A stretch of 64,000 nucleotides of DNA from Limnohabitans sp. DM1 (GCF_001269385.1 NZ_CXOO01000011.1:62001-126000), one strand, 5' to 3'. Positions 18,991 to 28,832 are shown, counted from the stretch's first letter. Notes: generated by a model from the sequence alone, not told the origin. A program made the numbers and translations.

Positions 18991-19476
18991 ATGACCCCGA
19001 GCAAAATTTTCACGACGCGGACCTTTCGCCAACTGGGCGCCCGACTGATCACATCAGCCTGTTTGATGAGCGCCCTGCACAGCCTGGCGCAGCCCGCACC
19101 GCAACTTCAATTGCCCCGCACCAAATTGAGCGCAGGTATGCATGTGCTAGACGTGCAATTGGCACAAACGCCCGAGCAACGCCAAATTGGACTCATGTCA
19201 CGCAAGGACATGCCCCAGCACGAGGGCATGTTGTTCGTGTTTGAACAGCCCGCCACGCAGTGTTTTTGGATGCGCAACACCCTGATTCCCTTGACAGCCG
19301 CCTTCGTGGACGATGACGGCACAATTGTCAATTTGGCCGATATGAAGCCCCAAAGCGACGATTCGCATTGCTCGGCCAAGCCCGTGCGCTTTGTGCTGGA
19401 AATGAACGAGGGCTGGTTTGCAAAACGGCAAATCAAGGCGGGCTACAAACTAAGGGGGGATGCGTTCAAGCGCTGA
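18991..19476 (+). CDS. DUF192 domain secreted protein
   Basis: A 161-aa protein with an N-terminal signal peptide (basic start, hydrophobic core, cleavage around SLAQP) followed by a DUF192 domain. Domain blocks are LAQTPEQRQIGLMSRKDMP, MLFVFEQP, FWMRNTLIPLTAAFVD and VLEMNEGWFAKRQIKAG. DUF192 proteins are small exported beta-barrels of unknown function, found widely in bacteria and archaea. It follows cspD by 86 nt and could share its transcript. No functional claim is made. Confidence 0.8.
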   Translation: MTPSKIFTTRTFRQLGARLITSACLMSALHSLAQPAPQLQLPRTKLSAGMHVLDVQLAQTPEQRQIGLMSRKDMPQHEGMLFVFEQPATQCFWMRNTLIPLTAAFVDDDGTIVNLADMKPQSDDSHCSAKPVRFVLEMNEGWFAKRQIKAGYKLRGDAFKR

Positions 19477-19508
19477 GGCGAAAGCCTGCGCCCTACCGTC
19501 AGAGCGCT

Positions 19509-19847
19509 TCAAACACCCCAGACCATATCCACGTCTTGAGCTCGGCAACGCTCCAGCATATTGATCATGGGGCGTGCTCTTTGCGCCAGACGAACGGGGT
19601 CAAGTTGCCCCTCTGGCGTGTCATCTGCCGGGGCAACACCTGCCTGCGCCTTTTCAGAACGTGACTGTCGTGTGGCCTCGTCCTGTGCCACAGCAGCCTC
19701 CAGCGTTGCGATCACTCCCGCCAGGTTTTGGGCCAGCACAATGCCCTTGACAGGATCATCACCCAGCATGATCTTGAGCAGCCTGCGGGCATCGTCCTCC
19801 AGCATGATGAGGTCGCTGGTGGCTTGTGATTTGAATTTGAACAACAT
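19509..19847 (-). CDS. DUF1840 domain protein
   Basis: Small soluble protein of 112 aa typical of Burkholderiales. It starts MLFKFKSQATSDLIMLEDDARRLL, the family opening, and includes KGIVLAQNLAGVIATLEAAV and a C-terminal QRARPMINMLERC. Function is unknown. It lies 24 nt downstream of ihfA on the same strand and converges with the DUF192 gene. Confidence 0.78.
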   Translation of the reverse strand: MLFKFKSQATSDLIMLEDDARRLLKIMLGDDPVKGIVLAQNLAGVIATLEAAVAQDEATRQSRSEKAQAGVAPADDTPEGQLDPVRLAQRARPMINMLERCRAQDVDMVWGV

Positions 19848-19871
19848 GACGCAACTCCTGTGAATGGATAT

Positions 19872-20225
19872 TCAGGACTTGCCCAACTCCGTCACATCAT
19901 CCCCGTCAACGGCGTCGCCCTGAATCAAGGCCTTTAGTTTATGACTGGCATGGAAGGTCGCCACACGACGTGCATCAATAGGAATCAATTCTCCCGTCCG
20001 GGGGTTGCGTCCCGGACGGGCTGCCTTGGTGCGAATCTGAAAATTGCCAAAACCAGAAATTTTCACATCCTCACCTGAGATCAGGTTCTCGACCACCAAG
20101 TCAAAAAAGGCATCCACCATGTCTTTGGACTCGCGCTTGTTCAAGCCAATCTGGTCAAACAGCAAATCGGCCAATTGCGCCTTGGTCAGCGCCGGGGTTT
20201 CCAGAGATTCAAAGCTGATTTGCAT
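19872..20225 (-). CDS. ihfA: Integration host factor subunit alpha
   Basis: DNA-bending protein of 117 aa that pairs with IHF-beta. The HU/IHF fold is complete, with [20 protein letters not shown], the GFGNFQIR turn and the DNA-intercalating arm GRNPRTGE. It has about 15 extra residues at the C-terminus and 12 at the N-terminus relative to E. coli IHF-alpha. It follows pheT by 30 nt, the conserved pheST-ihfA order. Confidence 0.93.
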   Translation of the reverse strand: MQISFESLETPALTKAQLADLLFDQIGLNKRESKDMVDAFFDLVVENLISGEDVKISGFGNFQIRTKAARPGRNPRTGELIPIDARRVATFHASHKLKALIQGDAVDGDDVTELGKS

Positions 20226-20255
20226 GAGCGCGTTCCAAGTTGGTATGAAGACGCA

Positions 20256-22685
20256 TCAGCCGCGCAGCCGAGCGGCAACCTCGACGCCAAGCTTCTCTAT
20301 CACAGCCGCCATGGCCGTCTCAATCTGGGTATCGGTCAAGGTAGCTTCGTCGCTGTGCAAACTCAAGCGAACCGCCAAGCTCTTTTCACCCACAGCCAAG
20401 CCGCCGGTCGACTCGGTTTTGGGGCGGTAAATGTCAAACAATACCGCATCGCGCAGCAAACCCTGGGTGGGTGCCGCATGGATGGCCGCCATCAATTGGC
20501 CGTGCGTGACGTGCTCGTTCACGATGACCGCGATGTCTCGCTCCACCGACTGGTGTTTGGCCACCGCTTGAGCCACTGGCACTTTTCTGGCCGTGACGGC
20601 GTCCAGTGACAACTCAAACACCACGGGCGCACTGCTCAACTCCCAAGCCTGTCGCCAGCGAGGGTGCAGCTCACCCACATGGCCAATCACCACGCCATCA
20701 AGCAACACCTGGGCCGAGCGGCCCGGGTGCATGGCGGGGTGTTCAGCGGCCGCAAACTCCGCCTTGCGCGGGGCCAGCAATTTCTCCACATCGGCCTTGA
20801 CGTCGTAAAAATCGACATTGCGGGACTTGCCCTGCCAACCCAAGGGCTCCACTGGGCCCCAGGCCATGCCGGCCACGCGCATGGGCTGCTCGAACCCCTC
20901 CACGGTGGTGTCGGTGCTTTGCACGGCAGCATCACGCAGGAACACGCGGCCCAGCTCGAACACGCGCACGCGGTCAGCCTTGCGGTCAGCGTTGAACTTG
21001 ACCACCTGCAGCAGTGAGCCGATCAGGCTCGAGCGCATCACGCTCATCTGGCTGGCAATGGGGTTGAGCAAGCGGATCGGGTGGGCGTTGCCCGCCAAGT
21101 CTTTTTCCCACGCTTCTTCGACGAAGCTGTAGTTGATGGTTTCCTGATAACCCAAAGCGGCAATGGCACGGCGTACAGCCGATGGGCTGCGCTCGGTCTC
21201 TGGGCGCACCTTGGCGGTGATGGGGGCCAGAGGCGGGTTCGTGGGCAGGTTGTTGTAACCCACCATGCGGGCCACTTCCTCGATCAGGTCTTCTTCAATC
21301 TGCAAATCGAACCGGAAGCTGGGCGGTGTGACGGTGACGGTGCCCTCGCCTTCAGCCACTTGCAAGCCCAAGCCGCGCAAAGCGTCGGCGCACTGCTGCT
21401 GGGTCAAAGGCATGCCAATCACCTTGACCGCACGGGCCACGCGCAGGGTCACTGGCGTGATGGCGGGCAAGTTCAAAGTTTGGTCATCGATGGGGCCGAC
21501 CTTTGTCTCAGGGGTGCCGCAAATGTCCAGCACCAGCTGGGTGATGCGCTCGATGTGCTCCACCGTCAGCTGCGGGTCCACACCGCGCTCGAAACGGTGG
21601 CCTGCATCGGTCGAGAAGTTGTAGCGGCGCGAGCGGCCAGCAATCGAGGTGGGCCACCAGAAGGCCGCTTCGATGTAGATATTTTGGGTGTCGTCGGACA
21701 CGGCGGTGGCGTCACCGCCCATGATGCCGGCCAGCGATTCGACCTGGCTGTCATCGGCGATCACACCCACCTTGTCGTCCACGGTCACGGTGTTGCCATT
21801 GAGCAGCTTGAGCGACTCACCGGGCTGGCCCCAGCGCACCTGCAAGCCGCCGTGGATCTTGTCGAGGTCAAAAATGTGCGAGGGACGACCGAACTCGAAC
21901 ATCACGTAGTTGGAGATGTCCACCAACGGGCTCACGCTGCGCTGACCGCAACGGGCCAGGCGGTCGACCATCCACTGCGGAGTTTGCGCCTTCGTGTTCA
22001 CGCCCCTCACAACGCGACCGCTGAAGCGACCGCACAGCTCGGGGGCCTTCACATTCACGGCCAGCTTGTCGCTGATCTGCGCGGCCACAGCCGGGAAAGT
22101 CGGGGCCTTCAAAGGCGCGCCGGTCAGGGCCGACACTTCTCGGGCAATGCCGTAAACACTCAAGCAATGCGCCAGATTGGGCGTGAGCTTGAGCGTCATC
22201 AGGGTGTCGTCCAGATTCAGGTACTGGCGGATGTCCTGGCCCAGAGGAGCGTCAGCGGGCAGCTCCAACAAACCGCCATGGTCGTCGGCGATTCGCAGTT
22301 CTTTGGCTGAACACAGCATGCCGTGGCTCTCCACACCACGCAGCTTGCCCACTTTGATCTGGAAAGGCTTGCCGTCTTCGCCAGGCGGCAACTCGGCGCC
22401 GACCATGGCGCAAGGCACGCGGATACCCACGCGGGCATTGGGCGCACCACAGACGATGTTCAGCAGACTGCCCTGCCCCACGTCCACCTGGCACACGCGC
22501 AGGCGGTCGGCGTTGGGGTGCTGCACGGCTTCCTTGATTTCGCCGACCACGATCTTTGTGAAGGGTGGGGCCACGGGCTCGAGCTCTTCCACTTCAAGGC
22601 CGGCCATGGTCAAGGTATCGGCCAGTTGCTGGGTCGTCAGGGGCGGGTTGCAGAACTCGCGCAACCAGGATTCAGGAAATTGCAT
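20256..22685 (-). CDS. pheT: Phenylalanine--tRNA ligase beta subunit
   Basis: Large subunit of PheRS (809 aa). The N-terminal tRNA-binding OB domain lies around residues 40-150 (VVGEIKEAVQHPNADRLRVC, VCGAPNARVG), then the B3/B4 editing region, B5, the catalytic-like core (PSFRFDLQIEEDLIEEVARM), and a C-terminal anticodon-binding FDX-ACB domain (VERDIAVIVNE to RLRG). It starts 27 nt after pheS. Length is normal for bacteria. Confidence 0.97.
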   Translation of the reverse strand: MQFPESWLREFCNPPLTTQQLADTLTMAGLEVEELEPVAPPFTKIVVGEIKEAVQHPNADRLRVCQVDVGQGSLLNIVCGAPNARVGIRVPCAMVGAELPPGEDGKPFQIKVGKLRGVESHGMLCSAKELRIADDHGGLLELPADAPLGQDIRQYLNLDDTLMTLKLTPNLAHCLSVYGIAREVSALTGAPLKAPTFPAVAAQISDKLAVNVKAPELCGRFSGRVVRGVNTKAQTPQWMVDRLARCGQRSVSPLVDISNYVMFEFGRPSHIFDLDKIHGGLQVRWGQPGESLKLLNGNTVTVDDKVGVIADDSQVESLAGIMGGDATAVSDDTQNIYIEAAFWWPTSIAGRSRRYNFSTDAGHRFERGVDPQLTVEHIERITQLVLDICGTPETKVGPIDDQTLNLPAITPVTLRVARAVKVIGMPLTQQQCADALRGLGLQVAEGEGTVTVTPPSFRFDLQIEEDLIEEVARMVGYNNLPTNPPLAPITAKVRPETERSPSAVRRAIAALGYQETINYSFVEEAWEKDLAGNAHPIRLLNPIASQMSVMRSSLIGSLLQVVKFNADRKADRVRVFELGRVFLRDAAVQSTDTTVEGFEQPMRVAGMAWGPVEPLGWQGKSRNVDFYDVKADVEKLLAPRKAEFAAAEHPAMHPGRSAQVLLDGVVIGHVGELHPRWRQAWELSSAPVVFELSLDAVTARKVPVAQAVAKHQSVERDIAVIVNEHVTHGQLMAAIHAAPTQGLLRDAVLFDIYRPKTESTGGLAVGEKSLAVRLSLHSDEATLTDTQIETAMAAVIEKLGVEVAARLRG

Positions 22686-22712
22686 GTCGCGTGTCTCGGA
22701 CTTGGAAGGGAA

Positions 22713-23750
22713 TTACTGGAACTGGCTCAGAAAGCGCACATCGCCGTCAAAGAACAGGCGCAGGTCGTTCACGCCGTAGCGCAGCATGGTGAAACGGTCC
22801 ATGCCCATGCCAAAGGCAAAACCAATGAACTGCTCGGGGTCCAGGCCCATGTTGCGCACCACGTTCGGGTGCACTTGACCGGAGCCGCCCACTTCAAGCC
22901 AGCGACCGGCCAGCGGGCCGCTTTGGAACTGGATGTCAATCTCAGCGCTGGGCTCGGTGAACGGGAAGAAACTCGGGCGAAAGCGCAGCACCAAGTCGTC
23001 GCTCTCAAAAAAGGTGCGGCAAAAATCGGTGACCACGACCTTGAGGTCCTTGAAGCTCACGTTCTCGCCAATCCACAAGCCTTCGCACTGGTGGAACATG
23101 GGCGAATGGGTGGCGTCGGAGTCAACGCGGTAGGTACGCCCGGGAGCAATCACGCGGATCTCGGGCATCCCTTGGCCAGCATCGAGCTGGTTGCGGTAAC
23201 GCTTGACGTGCTGCACCGCATGGCGAATCTGCATGGGGCTGGTGTGCGTGCGCAGCAAATGACCACCTTCGACATAAAAAGTGTCATGCATGGATCGCGC
23301 GGGATGGTCTTCGGGCGTGTTGAGCGCGGTGAAGTTGAACCAATCGGTCTCGATCTCGGGGCCTTGGGCCACCTCAAAACCCATGGAGCCAAAAATATTC
23401 TCGACCCGCTCCAGCGTCAGCGAGACAGGGTGCAAACCACCGACATTGGCGCTGCGGCCAGGCAGCGACACATCCAGCGCTTCGGCCTTGAGTTGCGCTT
23501 GCAACTCAGCATCAGCCAGGGCTTGGCGGCGGTCATTCAAGGCCGCCTCGATCGCCTGCTTGGCGAGGTTGATGGCGGCGCCTCGGGTTTTCTTATCTTC
23601 CACGCTCAGAGCGGCCATGCCCTTCATCAACTCGGTGATGCGACCGGCTTTGCCCAAAAACTGGGCTTTGGCGTTTTCGAGGTCTGCAGGTGTCAGTGCC
23701 TGCACAAAACTCTGGCGGGCGGATTCGACCAGGGTGTCCAGCTCGTTCAT
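22713..23750 (-). CDS. pheS: Phenylalanine--tRNA ligase alpha subunit
   Basis: Catalytic subunit of PheRS (345 aa), class II aminoacyl-tRNA synthetase. An N-terminal coiled coil binds tRNA. Motif 2 includes [24 protein letters not shown] and motif 3 [25 protein letters not shown] and the Gly-rich [14 protein letters not shown] block are also typical. It is preceded by a strong terminator-like hairpin in the 120-nt rplT-pheS spacer, suggesting attenuation or partial termination. Confidence 0.97.
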   Translation of the reverse strand: MNELDTLVESARQSFVQALTPADLENAKAQFLGKAGRITELMKGMAALSVEDKKTRGAAINLAKQAIEAALNDRRQALADAELQAQLKAEALDVSLPGRSANVGGLHPVSLTLERVENIFGSMGFEVAQGPEIETDWFNFTALNTPEDHPARSMHDTFYVEGGHLLRTHTSPMQIRHAVQHVKRYRNQLDAGQGMPEIRVIAPGRTYRVDSDATHSPMFHQCEGLWIGENVSFKDLKVVVTDFCRTFFESDDLVLRFRPSFFPFTEPSAEIDIQFQSGPLAGRWLEVGGSGQVHPNVVRNMGLDPEQFIGFAFGMGMDRFTMLRYGVNDLRLFFDGDVRFLSQFQ

Positions 23751-23783
23751 GGTGTGGGAGATCGGTGATCTGTGTGAGAAAGA

Positions 23784-23824
23784 ACAAAAAAGGGATTGAA
23801 GCTTTTGCGAGCCTCAATCCCTTT
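23784..23824 (-). terminator. Intrinsic terminator/attenuator between rplT and pheS
   Basis: Read on the minus strand, AAAGGGATTGA and TCAATCCCTTT form an 11-bp stem, extendable by GC pairs, followed by TTTTTTGTTC. It lies after rplT and about 35 nt before pheS, so it should reduce or regulate read-through into pheST. Confidence 0.75.
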
Positions 23825-23870
23825 GATCGAGTGCGTGGCACAGGCCCGAGGGCCCATGTCACTCATGGAC

Positions 23871-24233
23871 TCAAGCTGCGGCCAGTTTGGCTTTGACTTG
23901 GTTCACGATGCCAGCAAAAGCGGCCTTGTCGTGCACGGCGATGTCCGCCAGCATCTTACGGTCGATTTCGATGGCAGCCTTTTTCAGGCCGTTGGCGAAC
24001 TGGCTGTAGGTCAGACCGCATTCACGCGCAGCGGCGTTGATACGGGCAATCCACAACTGACGGAACACACGCTTTTTGGTGCGGCGGTCACGGTAGGCGT
24101 ATTGGCCGGCCTTCATCACCGCCTGTTTGGCGATGCGGAAGACATTGCCGCGGCGACCGCGGAAACCTTTTGCAAGGGCCAAAACTTTCTTGTGACGGGC
24201 GCGTGCCGTTACACCACGTTTAACGCGAGGCAT
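23871..24233 (-). CDS. rplT: 50S ribosomal protein L20
   Basis: bL20, 120 aa, an early 23S rRNA-binding assembly protein and, in E. coli, the autogenous repressor of rpmI-rplT. The basic N-terminal arm [32 protein letters not shown] is present, followed by [16 protein letters not shown]. It lies 25 nt after rpmI. Confidence 0.98.
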   Translation of the reverse strand: MPRVKRGVTARARHKKVLALAKGFRGRRGNVFRIAKQAVMKAGQYAYRDRRTKKRVFRQLWIARINAAARECGLTYSQFANGLKKAAIEIDRKMLADIAVHDKAAFAGIVNQVKAKLAAA

Positions 24234-24258
24234 ATTTATTCTCCTTGTTCGTCAGTGA

Positions 24259-24462
24259 TTACAGGCCAGCCATGGGCAGCATTTGCGCGATGTGACCCAT
24301 ATTGGTCTCATGCACAGACACGGAACCGCGAAGGTGACGCTTGTTTTTGGTGGTCTTCTTGGTCAGGATGTGACGTTTGAAGGCTTGGCCGCGTTTAACG
24401 GTTCCACCTGGACGAACACGGAAGCGCTTTTTAGCGCTGCTTTTGGTCTTCATCTTGGGCAT
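24259..24462 (-). CDS. rpmI: 50S ribosomal protein L35
   Basis: bL35, 67 aa, basic: [20 protein letters not shown] at the start, then [19 protein letters not shown]. It has a good AAAGGAG ribosome site and sits in the standard infC-rpmI-rplT order, 136 nt after infC. Confidence 0.98.
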   Translation of the reverse strand: MPKMKTKSSAKKRFRVRPGGTVKRGQAFKRHILTKKTTKNKRHLRGSVSVHETNMGHIAQMLPMAGL

Positions 24463-24494
24463 GTGAATGCTCCTTTAATTGTGCTCGTGAGGCG

Positions 24495-24563
24495 TCTGCA
24501 AAAAATTTGCAGCCTTGTTGGCCCCGAGCCACTTTTAACAAAAGCCGCCCAAAGGCAGCTTTT
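24495..24563 (-). promoter_or_regulatory. Structured rpmI leader (two hairpins)
   Basis: Between infC and rpmI, read on the minus strand, AAAAGCTGCC/GGCGGCTTTT forms a hairpin at 24540-24563. CTGCAAA/TTTGCAG forms a second at 24495-24511, about 33 nt before the rpmI start. In E. coli this spacer carries the L20 operator; equivalent use here is inference. Confidence 0.5.
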
Positions 24564-24598
24564 GACTCAACCTGCCCGAAAGCCGGTCAAATTCTTTG

Positions 24599-25198
24599 TC
24601 AAGCCGATTCGGCCGGTGCAGACGCGTCTGCAGCCTTGCCACCCACAGCAGGCTTTTTACGGCCTGGTGCGATCATCATGATCATCTGGCGGCCTTCCAA
24701 CTTGGGAAACTGCTCCACGATGATCGAGTCAGCCAGCTCATCGCGGATGCGGTTGAGCAAAGCCAGACCCAGTTCCTGGTGCGTGATTTCACGACCACGG
24801 AAACGCAAGGTGATCTTGCACTTGTCGCCATCGGCCAAAAACCGGCGGATGTTGCGCATCTTGATGTTGTAATCACCGTCGTCCGTGCCTGGGCGGAATT
24901 TGACTTCCTTGATGTCAATGACCGTTTGCTTGGCTTTGGCTTCCGCCGCACGCTTTTGCTCCTGGTATTTGAACTTGCCGTAGTCCATCAAACGGCAAAC
25001 CGGTGGGTTGGCCGTGGCGGCAATTTCAACCAGGTCCACATCCATCTCGCCGGCCAAGCGCAAGGCTTCAGCCAGTGACAAAATGCCCATGGGCTCATTT
25101 TCAGGGCCGGAAACACGGACCTCTGGGGCCATGATTTCACGGTTCAAACGGTGTTTACGTTCTTCGCGTTGGCGACGATCACGAAATTCGGTAGCGAT
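24599..25198 (-). CDS. infC: Translation initiation factor IF-3 (AUC start codon)
   Basis: IF-3, 199 aa, prevents premature 50S joining and proofreads the start codon. Blocks such as [38 protein letters not shown] and [15 protein letters not shown] identify it. No ATG, GTG or TTG sits at the family N-terminus. Instead the frame [17 protein letters not shown] begins at ATC (25196-25198), two codons after an in-frame TGA and 7 nt after AAAGGA (25206-25211). A TTG at 25147 would remove 17 conserved-looking residues and has no good ribosome site. E. coli infC uses AUU, which IF-3 itself discriminates against. Confidence 0.93.
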   Translation of the reverse strand: MATEFRDRRQREERKHRLNREIMAPEVRVSGPENEPMGILSLAEALRLAGEMDVDLVEIAATANPPVCRLMDYGKFKYQEQKRAAEAKAKQTVIDIKEVKFRPGTDDGDYNIKMRNIRRFLADGDKCKITLRFRGREITHQELGLALLNRIRDELADSIIVEQFPKLEGRQMIMMIAPGRKKPAVGGKAADASAPAESA

Positions 25199-25205
25199 GA
25201 CTCAA

Positions 25206-25211
25206 TCCTTT
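25206..25211 (-). promoter_or_regulatory. Ribosome binding site deciding the infC AUC start
   Basis: AAAGGA on the minus strand, 7 nt before the ATC at 25198-25196. An in-frame TGA at 25204-25202 excludes any earlier start, so this site supports initiation at AUC. Confidence 0.8.
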
Positions 25212-25284
25212 ACGGAACAAAACTGCAACAAGCAGCCCATCCATCTTTGTGCCCACGGGCCAAAGCTTGTGGCGAAAAACACCT

Positions 25285-27204
25285 TCAGGCTTTAGAAGCA
25301 ATGTCGGCAGCAATGAGTTCAATGAACGCATCGATCGACATCACACCGAGGTCTTTGTTACCTCGGGCGCGCACTGCGACGGTACCTGCTGCCTTTTCTT
25401 TGTCGCCAGCGACAAGGATGTAAGGCAGCTTTTGCAACGAATGCTCGCGTATTTTATACGTGATTTTCTCGTTGCGCAGGTCCAACTCGACCCTAAGGCC
25501 TTGATTTGACACTGATTTTTGGAGTTTTGCAGCAATTTCGCGACAGTAGTCGGACTGCGCATCGGTGATGTTGAGCACCGACACCTGAAGAGGTGCCAGC
25601 CAAGTGGGCAAGGCACCGGCATGCTGCTCGACCAAAATACCAATGAAGCGTTCCATGCTGCCCACGATGGCGCGGTGCAGGATGACAGGACGCTGGCGCG
25701 AGCCGTCTTCGGCCACGTACTCCGCATCCAGACGCTCGGACAGGTTGAAATCGACCTGAATCGTGCCGCACTGCCACTCTCGGCCAATGGCGTCTTTGAG
25801 GGTGTATTCGATCTTGGGGCCGTAAAACGCACCATCGCCTTCAGAAATCACGAATTCGCAGCCTGACGCACGCAAGCTGTCCATCAAGGCTTTTTCGGCC
25901 TTGTCCCACAGCTCGTCAGAGCCGATGCGCGCGGCTGGACGGGTGGAGACCTTGTAGAGGATGTCGGTGAAACCGAAGTCGGAATAAACCTTCTTGAGCA
26001 CCTTGGTGAAGGTACCGCACTCGGGCAAGATCTGGTCTTCGGTGCAGAAGATGTGACCATCATCCTGCGTGAAACCACGCACGCGCATGATGCCGTGCAG
26101 GCCACCCGAAGGCTCGTTGCGGTGACACTGGCCAAATTCGCCATAGCGCAAAGGCAAGTCACGGTAGCTCTTGATACCCTGCTTGAAAATCAGGATGTGA
26201 CCTGGGCAATTCATCGGCTTGAGGGCGTAATCGCGCTTTTCCGACTCGGTCGTGAACATGTTGTCACGGTACTTGTCCCAGTGACCCGTCTTTTCCCAAA
26301 GGCTCTTGTCGATGATCTGCGGGCCTTTGACCTCTTGATACCCGTTGTCACGATAAACCTGACGCATGTATTGCTCGATGGTTTGCCAAACGGTCCAGCC
26401 TTTGGGGTGCCAAAACACCAGACCCGGTGCATGCTCGTCGATGTGGAACAAGTCCAATTCGCGCCCCAGCTTGCGGTGGTCGCGTTTTTCAGCTTCTTCC
26501 AGGCGCACCAAGTACTGTTGCAGATCATCCTTGCTGGCCCAAGCCGTGCCGTAGACACGCTGCAGCATTTCGTTTTTGCTGTCACCGCGCCAGTAAGCGC
26601 CAGCCACTTTCATGAGTTTGAAGTGCTTGAGTTTCCCTGTACTGGGCACATGAGGGCCACGGCACAGGTCCTCAAAATTGCCTTCGCGGTACAAGCTGAC
26701 TTCCTGATCGGCCGGAATGCTGGCAATGATTTCGGCCTTGTAATGCTCACCCAAACCCTTGAAATAGGTCACAGCTTCATCGCGGGGCAGAACTCGGCGC
26801 ACCACAGGCTCATCCTTGTTGGCCAGCTCGGTCATGCGTTTTTCGATGGTGACCAGGTCGTCTGGCGTGAACGGACGGGAATAAGAAAAATCGTAATAAA
26901 AACCGTTGTCGATCACGGGACCAATGGTGACTTGCGCCTCAGGAAACAAATCCTTGACGGCATAGGCCAACAAGTGGGCCGTTGAGTGGCGGATCAGTTC
27001 CAGACCCTCAGGATCTTTGGCGGTCACGATGGCCAAGTTGGCGTTGGCCGACATGCTGAAACTGGTGTCCACCAGTTGGCCATTGACTTTGCCGCCTAAA
27101 GCAGCTTTGGCCAAGCCAGCGCCAATGGAGGCGGCCACGTCAGCCACGGTCACAGGACCGGGAAATTCACGCAATGAACCGTCGGGAAGAGTGATCTGAA
27201 CCAT
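25285..27204 (-). CDS. thrS: Threonine--tRNA ligase
   Basis: ThrRS, 639 aa. The domains in order are TGS ([21 protein letters not shown]), editing domain with the [16 protein letters not shown] zinc-type motif, class II catalytic core ([40 protein letters not shown]) and the C-terminal anticodon-binding domain. The ATG at 27204 ([10 protein letters not shown]) is the family start. It lies only 10 nt after the T-run of an intrinsic-terminator hairpin (27215-27242), which also overlaps an earlier in-frame ATG at 27231. Confidence 0.96.
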   Translation of the reverse strand: MVQITLPDGSLREFPGPVTVADVAASIGAGLAKAALGGKVNGQLVDTSFSMSANANLAIVTAKDPEGLELIRHSTAHLLAYAVKDLFPEAQVTIGPVIDNGFYYDFSYSRPFTPDDLVTIEKRMTELANKDEPVVRRVLPRDEAVTYFKGLGEHYKAEIIASIPADQEVSLYREGNFEDLCRGPHVPSTGKLKHFKLMKVAGAYWRGDSKNEMLQRVYGTAWASKDDLQQYLVRLEEAEKRDHRKLGRELDLFHIDEHAPGLVFWHPKGWTVWQTIEQYMRQVYRDNGYQEVKGPQIIDKSLWEKTGHWDKYRDNMFTTESEKRDYALKPMNCPGHILIFKQGIKSYRDLPLRYGEFGQCHRNEPSGGLHGIMRVRGFTQDDGHIFCTEDQILPECGTFTKVLKKVYSDFGFTDILYKVSTRPAARIGSDELWDKAEKALMDSLRASGCEFVISEGDGAFYGPKIEYTLKDAIGREWQCGTIQVDFNLSERLDAEYVAEDGSRQRPVILHRAIVGSMERFIGILVEQHAGALPTWLAPLQVSVLNITDAQSDYCREIAAKLQKSVSNQGLRVELDLRNEKITYKIREHSLQKLPYILVAGDKEKAAGTVAVRARGNKDLGVMSIDAFIELIAADIASKA

Positions 27205-27214
27205 GAGTTTGCAA

Positions 27215-27242
27215 GTAAAAAAGCGCGGCATAGGCCGCGCTT
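27215..27242 (-). terminator. Terminator hairpin after aceA, abutting thrS
   Basis: On the minus strand AAGCGCGG-CCTATG-CCGCGCTT is followed by TTTT, an intrinsic terminator. It can end aceA transcription, but its T-run lies just 10 nt before the thrS ATG, so it may also act as a thrS leader attenuator or structural operator. Confidence 0.8.
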
Positions 27243-27308
27243 GGGGGAAATGTCTAAACGCTGAGGACAGATTTTACGCCGCCCTCGCCTTCAGCATGCC
27301 AAAGTTGA

Positions 27309-28640
27309 TCAGTGGAACTGCTCTTCTTCGGTCGAACCGGTCAAGGCTTTCACGGAGGACGAGCCGCCCTGGATCACGGTGGTCACGTCGTCGAAGTAGC
27401 CTGCACCGACTTCTTGCTGGTGCGACACGAAGGTGTAACCCTTGTCGCGTGCTGCGAATTCAGGCTCTTGCACCATGTTGACGTAGTGCTTCATGCCTTC
27501 GCCGTTGGCGTATGCATTGGCGAACTGGAATGTGTTGTACCAGTTGATGTGGATACCAGCCAATGTGATGAACTGGTACTTGTAACCCAATGCAGACAGG
27601 TCTTCTTGGAACGAAGCGATTTGGCTGTCGTTGAGGTTTTTCTTCCAGTTGAAAGAAGGTGAGCAGTTGTAAGACAAGAGCTTGCCTGGGCAAGCGGCGT
27701 GCACGGCTTGTGCGAATTCGCGGGCAAAGCCGATGTCTGGCACGCCGGTTTCGCACCACACCAAGTCAGCATAAGGCGCGTAGGCCACGCCGCGGCTGAT
27801 GGCTTGCTCCAGACCGTTTTTGACGCGGTAGAAACCTTCTTGTGTGCGCTCGCCTGTCAAGAATGGCTTGTCGTTGGCGTCGTGGTCAGAAGTGATCAAG
27901 TTCGCAGCTTCAGCATCGGTACGGGCCAACACGATGGTGGATGTGCCCATGACGTCAGCCGCGAAACGTGCAGAGATCAATTTCTCGCAGGCTTCTTGTG
28001 TTGGCACCAAGACTTTGCCACCCATGTGACCGCATTTCTTCACCGCAGCCAATTGGTCTTCGAAGTGAACACCAGCAGCGCCGGAGGCGATCATGTTCTT
28101 CATCAGTTCGAAAGCGTTCAACACGCCACCGAAACCGGCTTCAGCGTCTGCCACGATGGGCAGGAAGTAGTCGATGAATTCCTTGTCGCCGGGGTTGATG
28201 CCACGGCTCCACTGGATTTCGTCGGCGCGCTTGAAGGTGTTGTTGATGCGGCGAACCATGGTGGGCACCGAGTCGTAGGCGTAGAGCGACTGGTCGGGGT
28301 ACATGGTTTCCGATGTGTTGCCGTCAGCAGCGACTTGCCAGCCCGACAGGTACACGGCTTCGAGGCCAGCTTTGGCTTGTTGCATGGCTTGACCAGCGCT
28401 GATGGCGCCGAAAGCGTTGACGTAGCCTTTTTTGGCACCGCCGTTGACCTTTTCCCAGAGCTTTTCAGCACCGCGCTTGGCCAAGGTGTGCTCGATGGGC
28501 ATGCTGCCGCGCAGACGCACGACGTCGGCAGCGGAATAACCGCGCTTGACACCCTTCCAACGGGGGTTGGTCGCCCAGTCTTTTTCGAGGGCGGCGATTT
28601 GCTGTTCACGGCTGAGTTGTTGAGTGATGTCGGCTGGCAT
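27309..28640 (-). CDS. aceA: Isocitrate lyase
   Basis: Glyoxylate-cycle enzyme of 443 aa splitting isocitrate into succinate and glyoxylate, needed for growth on acetate and fatty acids. The catalytic signature [15 protein letters not shown] is present, along with [40 protein letters not shown] and [14 protein letters not shown]. An AGGAG site precedes the ATG at 28640. It is monocistronic, with no aceB or aceK next to it, and its upstream region is unusually AT-rich with two palindromes. Confidence 0.97.
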   Translation of the reverse strand: MPADITQQLSREQQIAALEKDWATNPRWKGVKRGYSAADVVRLRGSMPIEHTLAKRGAEKLWEKVNGGAKKGYVNAFGAISAGQAMQQAKAGLEAVYLSGWQVAADGNTSETMYPDQSLYAYDSVPTMVRRINNTFKRADEIQWSRGINPGDKEFIDYFLPIVADAEAGFGGVLNAFELMKNMIASGAAGVHFEDQLAAVKKCGHMGGKVLVPTQEACEKLISARFAADVMGTSTIVLARTDAEAANLITSDHDANDKPFLTGERTQEGFYRVKNGLEQAISRGVAYAPYADLVWCETGVPDIGFAREFAQAVHAACPGKLLSYNCSPSFNWKKNLNDSQIASFQEDLSALGYKYQFITLAGIHINWYNTFQFANAYANGEGMKHYVNMVQEPEFAARDKGYTFVSHQQEVGAGYFDDVTTVIQGGSSSVKALTGSTEEEQFH

Positions 28641-28743
28641 GGAAAACTCCTGTGGTCAAGTTGAAATCAGGCGATGTGGGCAGCGGTTTCTGCTTTGTCG
28701 ATGTTTGAATCTTAACTCTTCTACAAGACCTTTATCCATTCTT

Positions 28744-28761
28744 ATGTCTTATATAAGACAT
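28744..28761. promoter_or_regulatory. Perfect 18-bp palindrome, candidate aceA operator
   Basis: ATGTCTTATATAAGACAT is its own reverse complement, 104 bp upstream of the aceA start. Its size and symmetry suit a dimeric regulator such as a GntR-type protein. The regulator cannot be identified from the window. Confidence 0.6.
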
Positions 28762-28803
28762 TTTTTTATTTGTTATAAATCAATAACTTACAAAAAATAT
28801 TTC

Positions 28804-28832
28804 TCAATATGAAATATATTCTTTCATATTGA
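28804..28832. promoter_or_regulatory. 11-bp inverted repeat upstream of aceA
   Basis: TCAATATGAAA - 7 nt - TTTCATATTGA, a perfect inverted repeat. It is a possible second operator or an upstream AT-rich element. Confidence 0.5.

Noticed and set aside
23747-23866. Open frame of 39 codons spanning exactly the rplT-pheS spacer, ending over the pheS ATG, as a pheM-like leader peptide
   Set aside because: Its only Phe codons lie in the terminator stem and T-run, where stalling could not act as in classical attenuation. It also lacks a ribosome site.
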